Below, piece by piece: positions 18,769 to 27,881 of a stretch of 39,736 nucleotides of DNA. The DNA is taken from contig JANQHN010000075.1 of the NCBI GenBank assembly GCA_028282665.1, positions 1 through 39,736 on the forward strand, in the 5' to 3' direction. Position 1 is the stretch's first letter, and every line of letters starts with the position of its first letter. Under the pieces are notes generated by a model that saw nothing but the letters and a program-made list of their open reading frames with translations, had not been told where the DNA came from and did not search any database. The stretch is from Phycisphaerae bacterium. GTDB taxonomy: Bacteria; Planctomycetota; Phycisphaerae; UBA1845. The translations under genes and the position numbers were made by a program.

Positions 18769-19272
18769 ATGTCCGCTGAATCCACATCTACTTGCGAAAA
18801 ATGCGGAGCAACAATTTACCGGGAACACATCGACGCAGGCATCGCGCGTTACGAAGCAGGCAAACTGCTCTGTCCGCACTGCGTTGAAGAATACGAGAGT
18901 ATGCACGATTCTGCAGGCGGCAGGGGTACGGGCGCGGATGAAGTCCTCGACCCCATCGCGATGGAAGAGGACGAAGGCGAACGTCAGTCATCGGAAACGC
19001 AGATCACCGCGTTTGGCGGGGTGGCAATGGGCGGTGGACAATGGACTGACGACAAGTGGATGCGGCCTTTGGACCCCAAAAGCCCCTATGCGAGTCGCTG
19101 CCGCACTTTCCATTGCAAACTCAGCGACGGCGCAGTCTCGTTCCTCAACGGCCAAATCAACGACTGGCTCGACGCAAACCCGAATATCAGCGTTAAATTC
19201 GCCAATTCAGTCATCGGCATTTTCGAGGGCAAGCACCCCGAACCTAACCTCATCGTCACTGTGTTTTATTGA
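18769..19272 (+). CDS. Hypothetical zinc-ribbon protein
   Basis: MSAESTSTCEKCGATIYREHIDAGIARYEAGKLLCPHCVEEYESMH: two CxxC pairs. Confidence 0.7.
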   Translation: MSAESTSTCEKCGATIYREHIDAGIARYEAGKLLCPHCVEEYESMHDSAGGRGTGADEVLDPIAMEEDEGERQSSETQITAFGGVAMGGGQWTDDKWMRPLDPKSPYASRCRTFHCKLSDGAVSFLNGQINDWLDANPNISVKFANSVIGIFEGKHPEPNLIVTVFY

Positions 19273-19512
19273 TTATAACCGGGATTTGGGCTCTCCGCTT
19301 TTTGCACAGCAGCCTACTGCGCACGATTGTAAGCAAGTGTTGTTATCATTCCTCGCCACCGCTTCAAACAACCGCGGTGTTTATCAAGAAAATTGTGCTC
19401 AAAAAGAACGTTCGACATAACACCATGCGTCTATGACGCGATTGTAACATCCACTCTGAAAGGTTCATTGAGTTCTTGAGACTACGGATAACAGGCCTCA
19501 CCGCTCGTACAC

Positions 19513-19546
19513 AAAAAACCGGCAGGGATTAGCCTGCCGGCTCTTT
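19513..19546 (-). terminator. Rho-independent terminator of clpC
   Basis: CCGGCAGG-gattag-CCTGCCGG; minus-strand product is followed by TTTTTT (aaaaaa 19513-19518). Confidence 0.85.
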
Positions 19547-19591
19547 TCGATAACAAACTCCGTTGTCGCGCGACTGACCGCTTGCAGCTAC

Positions 19592-22138
19592 CTACGTTGC
19601 GTCGGCGGCCTGAACAGGTTCCTGGTCGGAGTCGCGTTCTTCGTTCTTTTTCTTGTCGAACGCCTCGTCGTATTCGCCTTTGAGTAGCAGCATCGGCAGG
19701 TCGTCCGAGCCTTCGGAAGGCTTGACGGTGGCGACGACCTTGTTTTTACCGACATACTCGCCGCGAAGCATCGACTCGGAAAGGGCGTCTTCGACGTATT
19801 GCTCGATCGCACGACGTAACGGACGCGCACCAAACTTCTCGTCCGTGCCGCGATCGATCAGGAAGTCCTTCGCGTCTTGCATCACCTCAAGGATCATGCC
19901 CTGCTCTTCAAGCCGCTTGGCAAGCTTGTCCAACTCGAGGTCGACGATGTTCACCATGTCCTTGTGGGTCAGCTTGTGGAATACGACAATCTCGTCGAGG
20001 CGGTTGAGGAACTCGGGGCGGAAATGATCTTCCAATTCACTCTTGAGGACCTCCTTCATCTTCTCATACGAAACATCCTCGTTCCGCTTGCCGAAACCGA
20101 ATTCGTCCTGGACGGTGATGCGGTGAGCCCCGACGTTGCTCGTCATGATCAGGATGACGTTTTTGAAGTCGACGTGGCGACCGAACGAGTCGGTCAGCCG
20201 GCCTTCTTCCATGATCTGGAGTAGCATGTTGAAGACGTCCGGATGAGCCTTCTCGATTTCATCGAGCAGAATCACCGTATACGGACGCCGGCGAATGCGC
20301 TCGGTGAGTTGTCCACCCTCTTCGTAACCGACGTAACCCGGAGGCGCACCGATCAGACGCGAGACATTGTGCTTTTCCATGTACTCGGACATGTCGAGTA
20401 CGAACAGCGAATCCGGATCGCCGAAAAGAAACTCAGCCAAGCACTTCGCAAGGTAAGTTTTTCCCACGCCGGACGGACCAACGAAAATGAAGCTGCCCAT
20501 CGGACGATTGGGGTCTTTCAAGCCTGATCGCGAACGGCGCACAGCCCGGCCAATCGCCTTAACCGCTTCGTCTTGACTGACGACTTTCTTGTGCAGCTCG
20601 TCTTCCAAGTTGAGCAAGCGGTCGGCCTCGTCACGCCCCATTTTGGTCAGCGGCACGCCGGTCATCGAACTGATAACCTCGCGAATAACTTCTTCATCCA
20701 CCACACCGTCGACTTCCTGCGAACGGTCACGCCATTCTTTCTGCATCTCCTTGCGCTTGATTTTGATGGACTCAGCCTTGTCGCGCATCTGCGCGGCCCG
20801 CTCATAATCGGCGTTGCGCACCGCCTCGTCCTTCTCGGCGTTGAGCTTGGAGATTTCGCGATCGAGTTCGGTAAGGTCAGGCGGTTTGGTCATAGATTTG
20901 AGACGGACGCGAGCACCTGCCTCATCCATGACGTCGATCGCCTTATCCGGTTGAACGCGTGCGATGTATCGGTTCGAGAGCTCCACCGCGGACTCGAGCG
21001 CAAGATCGGTAATGCGAACGCGGTGATGCGCCTCGTAGCGGTCGCGCAGTCCTTTGAGAATCAAGATTGTTTCGTCGCGGTTGGGCGGTTCAACGATGAT
21101 CTGCTGGAAGCGGCGTTCCAGGGCTGTGTCCTTCTCGATGTATTTGCGGTACTCGTCGAGCGTAGTCGCACCGATGCACTGAATCTCGCCGCGGCTTAAT
21201 GCGGGCTTGAGAACATTGGACGCGTCAATTGCGCCTTCTGCGCCACCAGCCCCGACCAGTGTGTGAAGTTCATCGATAAAAAGTATGACATTACCCGCAT
21301 GGCGAACTTCATTCATTACCGCTTTGATTCGCTCTTCAAACTGACCGCGGTATTTGGTGCCAGCGACCATCATGGCCAAATCGAGTACCACGATGCGGCG
21401 ATCCGCGAGAAGTTCGGGGATATCACCATTTATGATCTGCTGGGCGAGCCCTTCGACGATAGCAGTCTTGCCTACGCCAGCCTCACCGAGGAGGACGGGG
21501 TTATTTTTCTGACGGCGACAAAGCACCTGAATGATTCGCTCAATTTCGCCGACGCGACCGATGACCGGGTCGAGTTTACCTTGTCGGGCGATTTCAGTGA
21601 GGTCGCGGCCAAAAGAGTCGAGGGCAGGCGTTTTGCTCTTACCTTTTTTGACTTCACCGCTGGAACTCGGGCCTATGGGACCCATTTCCTCGGTTTCCAT
21701 GTTGGCGCCCAGGAGGTTAAGTACCTCTTCACGAACCTCTTCGAGCTTAAGGTTGAGGTTCATAAGCACCTGCGCAGCCACGCCGTCCTGCTCTCTGAGC
21801 AGGCCTAACAGGAGATGTTCGGTGCCCACATAGTTGTGGTTGAGATTTCGGGCCTCCTCGATGGCGTATTCGATGACCTTCTTAGCGCGTGGCGTTTGGG
21901 GCAATTTGCCCATAGTTACCATGTCAGGCCCGCTTTTGACGAGCTTCTCGACTTCGAGCCGGACCTTGCGGAGGTCGACGTCGAGATTTTTGAGGACGTT
22001 CGCGCCCACGCCCGAGCCCTCCTTGACAAGCCCGAGCAGAATGTGCTCGGTACCGATATACTCGTGGTTGAAACGTTGGGCTTCCTGGTTGGCGAGGGCC
22101 ATAACTTTTCGGGCACGATCCGTGAATCGTTCGAACAT
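19592..22138 (-). CDS. clpC: ATP-dependent Clp protease ATP-binding subunit ClpC
   Basis: Start at [37 protein letters not shown]; two AAA modules ([35 protein letters not shown]); UVR motif ([27 protein letters not shown]). Confidence 0.97.
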   Translation of the reverse strand: MFERFTDRARKVMALANQEAQRFNHEYIGTEHILLGLVKEGSGVGANVLKNLDVDLRKVRLEVEKLVKSGPDMVTMGKLPQTPRAKKVIEYAIEEARNLNHNYVGTEHLLLGLLREQDGVAAQVLMNLNLKLEEVREEVLNLLGANMETEEMGPIGPSSSGEVKKGKSKTPALDSFGRDLTEIARQGKLDPVIGRVGEIERIIQVLCRRQKNNPVLLGEAGVGKTAIVEGLAQQIINGDIPELLADRRIVVLDLAMMVAGTKYRGQFEERIKAVMNEVRHAGNVILFIDELHTLVGAGGAEGAIDASNVLKPALSRGEIQCIGATTLDEYRKYIEKDTALERRFQQIIVEPPNRDETILILKGLRDRYEAHHRVRITDLALESAVELSNRYIARVQPDKAIDVMDEAGARVRLKSMTKPPDLTELDREISKLNAEKDEAVRNADYERAAQMRDKAESIKIKRKEMQKEWRDRSQEVDGVVDEEVIREVISSMTGVPLTKMGRDEADRLLNLEDELHKKVVSQDEAVKAIGRAVRRSRSGLKDPNRPMGSFIFVGPSGVGKTYLAKCLAEFLFGDPDSLFVLDMSEYMEKHNVSRLIGAPPGYVGYEEGGQLTERIRRRPYTVILLDEIEKAHPDVFNMLLQIMEEGRLTDSFGRHVDFKNVILIMTSNVGAHRITVQDEFGFGKRNEDVSYEKMKEVLKSELEDHFRPEFLNRLDEIVVFHKLTHKDMVNIVDLELDKLAKRLEEQGMILEVMQDAKDFLIDRGTDEKFGARPLRRAIEQYVEDALSESMLRGEYVGKNKVVATVKPSEGSDDLPMLLLKGEYDEAFDKKKNEERDSDQEPVQAADAT

Positions 22139-22318
22139 AAGATTCTCCTGTGCGATCAAGCGGCGAGTAAGCCGCCATTCGCGACATAGAAGGGGTTCAG
22201 ACGGCCTGCCGGCGGAATGAACCGCATCGCCCCCAACAGCGTCACTCCACAGCGAGGAGTGAGAGATGCCGGGTATCGTCACAAAACCCCCGATATTACC
22301 GGCCCAGCCCAGCGGTGG

Positions 22319-22347
22319 ATTCTAGCACCCTAAATCGGGCCCAGCAA
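22319..22347 (-). promoter_or_regulatory. Possible clpC promoter
   Basis: Minus strand TTGCTG - 17 nt - TAGAAT; about 180 nt upstream of the clpC ATG. Confidence 0.35.
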
Positions 22348-22917
22348 CCGACCCCTTGCAGTGGTGGCGGACCGTCCTTTATGGATGTATCGACACGAAA
22401 AGACCCCTATGTGAAGCCTGTGCGCGGTGATTTGGGACATTTGTAGGCTTGGGGAATCTGATTAACAGCACCAGCATGTCACACCGAACCAAGTGTGAAC
22501 AGGCCTGACAAAATACGTATTGGCATTAAAACCCGAAGATACTCGATTGTTATTGACTGCGACTGGAGCTTATGCGTACTGCAACCGTCTGGAGACCGGT
22601 CAGATGCAGTCACGTCTTGGCACAACAGTGGCCACCCACTTTGGGCCTGGGTATACGCAGTCAAACAAAACTTCCTCGTCTTTAGCGGTCATCTGTTGCG
22701 GAATGACTGCGATACGCTGAAGTCACACTTTGACAAACGCAGTCGGATTCGTGCGTGCCAAATGTTTACACTGACGCGCACTTCTACACCGTTGACACTA
22801 CATAAACGATGTCGGCGTATGACTCCACCTCTTCATGATCATGCGGCATATTCTCTGCTGCATGCACTGAACAGGAACAGCTTCGTCAAACAGACGGAGA
22901 AATATGCTTCGCAAACC

Positions 22918-23694
22918 TCACTCGCTCTTCGTCCCTCCGCTCGATCCAACTTTAAACACATGTATTTCGGTATGATCGAGTCGACTGATAATGCCATATT
23001 CGCCGTCGTAAGTGAACATCGCATAGAACGCGTCGTCGCTTCGTTCCACGGGCAGCTTGAATGGATCGGTCGATCGCTTCAATTCGGGTCTATAGTCCCA
23101 TGTCTCAACCCAGATCGTCCCAAGCGGGCCACGATTCTTGGGCAACTCTGTCAGGGACGGCGAAGATTCAACGACTTTCGTCATTAAGAGTAATCTAAAT
23201 TTGGAAGGCGCTTTCGCGGAAGTGATCTGTGCATTGCCATTCGAATCCAGTCCCGTCTTGCCGTATTCGAACCGCTGATCGAGTTCGCTCCACCGCAGTT
23301 TCTGTGGAACGCGCGCCTCCTGCTGAACGGCGAAATCTGGCTCACTAACCGCCGTGTCCCATTCTTCCACGGTACCGATTTCCAGCTCATCTTTGTTGAA
23401 ATTGAGTTTGTAGACGGTGTCTTCGCGAACCGTCTCTGGTTTCGCATCTTCATTTCCGTACAATTCGTACTCCAATTCTTCCGCAGTACGCACGCGCATC
23501 AACCACACGCCACTGCCGGTCTCGGTCTCGCGTACAGTCATCACGCCGTCTATCGCCCACTTCGGTGTCTGATACAGCTTAATTTGGACGTCTGCACTGT
23601 CAGGTTCATTGCCTCGCTCACAACCGCATACAACAAGCAAACAAACCGCAACCAAGCCCCACGTACTTCCCAGCACCCTATGCTTGCCGTTCAT
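22918..23694 (-). CDS. Hypothetical lipoprotein
   Basis: MNGKHRVLGSTWGLVAVCLLVVCGCERGNEPDS: signal peptide with lipobox-like VVCGC; no recognised domain. Confidence 0.65.
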   Translation of the reverse strand: MNGKHRVLGSTWGLVAVCLLVVCGCERGNEPDSADVQIKLYQTPKWAIDGVMTVRETETGSGVWLMRVRTAEELEYELYGNEDAKPETVREDTVYKLNFNKDELEIGTVEEWDTAVSEPDFAVQQEARVPQKLRWSELDQRFEYGKTGLDSNGNAQITSAKAPSKFRLLLMTKVVESSPSLTELPKNRGPLGTIWVETWDYRPELKRSTDPFKLPVERSDDAFYAMFTYDGEYGIISRLDHTEIHVFKVGSSGGTKSE

Positions 23695-24375
23695 AATCGA
23701 AAACTCCCAAGCATTATTGTCCAATCACGCCGCTACCACATTGGCAACATGCTGGACAAATCCCACGCGTTAGTAACTCGCAAATCGCATCACCTCAGGG
23801 TTGACAGTATAACCATTAAACCAAAGAAACGAAGCTAAACGCTATTTTAGCAAAACTCCATTCATCCCTTTTATTACGGCGACAGCAGTGGATTCACCCC
23901 GACGATTTAATAACGTCAGCGACACTACTTGCAAGAAATTGTCAAGCCTCGGGCGAAGCATGCTCCTCACAAGGTACGAGTTCTCGCCGATTGAAGCAGG
24001 AAATCGACTCCAAACGAACGAATCCGCACTAGCGCAGCACAAAAATTCCTTCGCTAATCGAACCTAAAATGTTTTCGCAACGTTAAGCTCATAAGCAGAC
24101 CCACTGCCTTGTGCACGGTCGTTTTGGCGTACAATTCTCCGTCAAAGTGTGTGGGTACCCGCGTGTACCACGTACAGGCCTTGAGTTCGAACGATGCCGA
24201 CCTTCGTTGCGTCGCTGTCCAGCGTTCCAACCTCTGACAAGAGTTGGAATCGCATAGTGTCTGCAAATCAGTTATTTTGCTTGTGAAAGGTCGCCCCCCT
24301 TTCATAGGGATCGATTTTCCACGAAAATAACGCCCCGCATCGAATGAGTATTCAGGAGCAAGGATCGTCGACAAC

Positions 24376-26793
24376 ATGAGCGCTGCGGCCTCCCCAAAAA
24401 CACCGTCGTTGATGTTCATCCTGGGCATCCTTCTCGCATTAGCCACGAATTTCGCCTTCGCCGACATCGATGTTCACATCGCGCATGTGGGACTACCGGG
24501 AACCACGCCGTTTGGTGGAGGCCGGGTCGATTATATTAGGCCGGGCCTGTGGACTCCCGTGAACATTACCGTTTCACTTGTCGGGCAAGCGGTATTTGAC
24601 GGCGAGTTGCGTATCGAACAGTTCGACGACGACGGCGATCTTTGCTACGACGCTGTTCCTATACACCTCAGCGCCGACACAGGGGGAGCGCAACAATACT
24701 TTCTGTACATTCCAGCGAACCCCTCCCGACAACGAAAGCCCTTTTACGCCGAAGTACTGGACGCTGAAGGTGGAGTCGTGGAAATCATCTCAAATGGAGA
24801 ACGAGCCGACAAAGCATTCCCTACGCAACAGCCGGAAGTCATCGGCCACGATGCGTATTTTATCCTGGAAATCTCTGAAGGTGGTGTGAGCAGACTTACC
24901 GATTTGATCGATCTGCCTAAAACGGGCATCAAATTTGCGAGAGAACCAGTTGTCGGACATCTCGCCCCTAAGGATTTTCCACCTCTTTGGTTCGGGCTTG
25001 AAATGGTGGACTGCATCGTATGGGAGAACGCCAAACCGGAATCACTGAGTCTACAACAACTACAAGCGCTGGTTCAGTGGGTCGAATACGGCGGAACACT
25101 GATCATCTCTTCGGCCGAGACCGCCAGCGCACTAACCATGGCATCCGAGACCAAGTCGCTCATGCCTGCCGAGTTGGGTAACGTCAAGCAGGTGACTTTC
25201 CTGCCCAAGTTTCGCTCGCAGATGCTGGGCGACTTTGACAACGAATCATTCATTAGACCTGTGCAGATCGTAGAGGCGGAAGCGTTGCCCGACGCCACTG
25301 TCATTCTCGCCGATGGTGAAGCGGGCGACTTGATTACCAGGCGTCCTTTTGGACATGGCATCGTCTTTTTCTGCGGGATAACTCTTAAGGACGCATTCCG
25401 TGAAACGGGGAACCCCGGCCGCTTTTTTCGAAAACTATTGAGTCTGCAACCCGAACAGAATGCCGATCAAATGCTTGTGCGAAAGTCATTGTTCGACTAT
25501 GTCATAGCCGCCGTCAATTTCTCAACATCAGGCAGCGTATATCTTTTAATCGCCGTTCTTTTCTCCGTAATCTATGTGGTTATCTCCACATTCGGCGCAT
25601 GGGGCGTGTTGGCGGCGAGAGGTTGGCGTCAACACAACTGGGGCGTTTTCGGCCTCATCGTCGTAGCTACCTCCTTCCTCAGCATTATTGCCGTGCGGGC
25701 CGTGTTGGGCATCGAGACAAAATTGCATCAAATAAGCATTATGGACGTACAGGCGGGCGAATCCATTGCAACCGCCACGGCATTTTTCGGCCTTAAAACA
25801 CCGAGTGAAAGCAGGCTTGACGTCTGGTTGCCTTCGGATCACCTCTCGGAAGAAGAGCCCACAAATACCGGATGTTATCTTAAGCCTCTGCCCGTTTCCG
25901 GAGAGCCAACAGGCTTGGACTATGCAGACTCCACGGATTATCGGCTCGTGCCTGGCAGCGGTGAAATTCAGAACCTCATGATGCGAGCTACGCTGAAGCG
26001 TCTTGAAGGTCGCTGGATCGGCTCTCTTGGGGGCAGGTTCACTGGCAACATCACCGTCAAACGTGGCCCGGAGGGCGGTAAAGACTGGCGGTTTACTAAT
26101 GACAGTTACGTCGTCAACGACCTGGGCGTGGATCTCCACAACTGCTTTGTGTTCCACACACTTTACAGCAGCCACGATTTCGACGTAAACACGCGCGAAG
26201 ACCTCATCTACGTTTACGAGGTTGGTACGATTCCGTCCGACGGCGGGCCATTCAAGCTTGCTACCGCGTGCTACAAGAGCGGCAACGACAAGCAAATCTA
26301 CGAAAAAATGAAGCAGCAACTGCTTGGCGAAGTGTCCGACAATTCATGGGCCAGCAAGTTCCGCTCTCTACTGGGCAACGTAGCTTCATATGGAAATGAG
26401 AAAGTCAACGTCACTTCAGGGCAAGAACAGGAAGCTTTGATGTTGCTCTCGACGATTGGGGAATTTAATCCCGTTCGGAATCCCAACAACGTTATGGGTT
26501 TCGGAATCACAACTTTCTCCCGAGACCGGCTAAGGCAACTCGACCTTCGCACGCAATTGCAACGGGAGTACGTTTACGTCATCGGCTTTGCGAGAGATCC
26601 AGGCCCGATTCGTCTCGCCGTGGGGCGTAATGGCAGGTACCGGACCATGTATCCGGAAGAAGCACAGTCTTGGACCATGTACCGCATCCGCATTCCTGTA
26701 GTTTCGCCGGGCAAGGCATCTTTGCCCAAGCCCAGCGACGCTAACGAAGAAGAGGAAGAAAGGAGCTTGCTCGACAGGCTCTTTGACGGGTAG
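24376..26793 (+). CDS. Large exported/membrane protein, predicted partner of the downstream ABC-2 transporter
   Basis: 805 aa; signal peptide (FILGILLALATNFAFA), beta-rich N-terminus, amidotransferase-like segment (ALVQWVEYGGTLIISSAET...FGHGIVFFCGIT), TM helices (VYLLIAVLFSVIYVVISTFGAWGVLAA; GVFGLIVVATSFLSIIAVRAVLG), C-terminal extracytoplasmic region; immediately upstream of the ABC ATPase. Confidence 0.7.
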   Translation: MSAAASPKTPSLMFILGILLALATNFAFADIDVHIAHVGLPGTTPFGGGRVDYIRPGLWTPVNITVSLVGQAVFDGELRIEQFDDDGDLCYDAVPIHLSADTGGAQQYFLYIPANPSRQRKPFYAEVLDAEGGVVEIISNGERADKAFPTQQPEVIGHDAYFILEISEGGVSRLTDLIDLPKTGIKFAREPVVGHLAPKDFPPLWFGLEMVDCIVWENAKPESLSLQQLQALVQWVEYGGTLIISSAETASALTMASETKSLMPAELGNVKQVTFLPKFRSQMLGDFDNESFIRPVQIVEAEALPDATVILADGEAGDLITRRPFGHGIVFFCGITLKDAFRETGNPGRFFRKLLSLQPEQNADQMLVRKSLFDYVIAAVNFSTSGSVYLLIAVLFSVIYVVISTFGAWGVLAARGWRQHNWGVFGLIVVATSFLSIIAVRAVLGIETKLHQISIMDVQAGESIATATAFFGLKTPSESRLDVWLPSDHLSEEEPTNTGCYLKPLPVSGEPTGLDYADSTDYRLVPGSGEIQNLMMRATLKRLEGRWIGSLGGRFTGNITVKRGPEGGKDWRFTNDSYVVNDLGVDLHNCFVFHTLYSSHDFDVNTREDLIYVYEVGTIPSDGGPFKLATACYKSGNDKQIYEKMKQQLLGEVSDNSWASKFRSLLGNVASYGNEKVNVTSGQEQEALMLLSTIGEFNPVRNPNNVMGFGITTFSRDRLRQLDLRTQLQREYVYVIGFARDPGPIRLAVGRNGRYRTMYPEEAQSWTMYRIRIPVVSPGKASLPKPSDANEEEEERSLLDRLFDG

Positions 26794-26830
26794 TTCGAAC
26801 AGGTTATCGACAGGGAAAGCGATCTAAACG

Positions 26831-27760
26831 TTGATCATTCAGACTATCAACCTGACTAAGAAGTACGGCAAGCTCGTCGCACTCGACAACCTTCAACTCA
26901 ATATTCAGGAAGGTGAGTGTTTCGGGTACATCGGACCAAACGGCGCCGGCAAAACGACGACCATCAAGATCCTTGCAACACTCCTTCAGCCGACGTGGGG
27001 CGAGGCGCGGGTCTGCAACCACGTCGTCGGTTACGAGTCACGTAAGATCAGACCGCTGATCGGCTACGTACCTGACTTTTTCGGTGCTTACGAGGATATG
27101 GTCGTACAAGAGTACCTCGAATTCTTCGCCAGCACCTACAACATCACCGGCAGCCAGCGGACCCGCGTCGTAGGCGACGTTCTGGAACTGACTGATCTGG
27201 TTTACAAGCGCGACGCACTTGTGGACTCGCTGTCGCGCGGCATGCAGCAACGACTCAGCATCGCCCGCGTGTTATTGCACGACCCCAAAGTGTTGTTGCT
27301 CGACGAACCGGCCAGTGGGCTCGACCCCCGCGCCCGTATCGAGATTCGCGAGTTGCTAAAAGAACTCCGCAGGATGAACAAAACCATCATCATCAGTTCA
27401 CATATCCTGCACGAGCTTGCGGAACTTTGCACAACCGTAGGCATCATCGAGCAGGGCAAGTTGATCTATCACGGTCCGCTCAAAGAGATCATCGAACGAG
27501 CCCGCACCGGAACCAAGCTGCATATCCGCGTTGTCGAACAGCAGGACCTTGCAGCCTTGCTGCTCGAACGGGCGAAAGGCATTAAGGAAGTCGCCCAATT
27601 AGACGGTGAAATCATCGTGGAACTCGATCGCCGTGTGCATGACTTTTCCGGCATCGCAAAATTGCTCCTGGAGAACAACTTCAAAATTCGCGAGATCAAG
27701 GAAGAAGAAGTGAATCTCGAAACGGCATTCATGCGTCTGACAAAAGGAATCGTGCAATAG
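26831..27760 (+). CDS. ABC transporter ATP-binding protein (ABC-2 type)
   Basis: 309 aa; Walker A GPNGAGKTTTIK, signature LSRGMQQRLSIARVLLHDP, Walker B VLLLDEPASGLDP; TTG start. Confidence 0.93.
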   Translation: MIIQTINLTKKYGKLVALDNLQLNIQEGECFGYIGPNGAGKTTTIKILATLLQPTWGEARVCNHVVGYESRKIRPLIGYVPDFFGAYEDMVVQEYLEFFASTYNITGSQRTRVVGDVLELTDLVYKRDALVDSLSRGMQQRLSIARVLLHDPKVLLLDEPASGLDPRARIEIRELLKELRRMNKTIIISSHILHELAELCTTVGIIEQGKLIYHGPLKEIIERARTGTKLHIRVVEQQDLAALLLERAKGIKEVAQLDGEIIVELDRRVHDFSGIAKLLLENNFKIREIKEEEVNLETAFMRLTKGIVQ

Positions 27761-27881
27761 GAGTCTTCAGCTACCCGTCTTAAATGGGAGCACATGCGGA
27801 CGAATCAAGGTTAGGCAAGCATCACTCAGCGCCCCATAGCGGGTTTGCAACGGTGGCGGCAACAGCATCAGAAAATCGACA

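Noticed and set aside
20573-21199. Long plus-strand ORFs opposite clpC (e.g. 208 aa, and 19877..20224, 21263..21808)
   Set aside because: They are antisense to the well-supported clpC ORF and read like codon-bias shadow ORFs (no recognisable motif).
22725-22745. CtsR-type heptad operator upstream of clpC
   Set aside because: Only a single TTTGAC half-site is visible, not the direct heptad repeat required by CtsR.
22495-23187. 230-aa plus-strand ORF overlapping the lipoprotein gene on the opposite strand
   Set aside because: No domain-like features, and it overlaps the better-supported minus-strand lipoprotein; the region is better treated as non-coding with inverted repeats.
25546-26319. 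257-aa minus-strand ORF antisense to the 805-aa gene
   Set aside because: Shadow ORF with atypical composition; the plus-strand gene has a signal peptide, TM helices and operon context.
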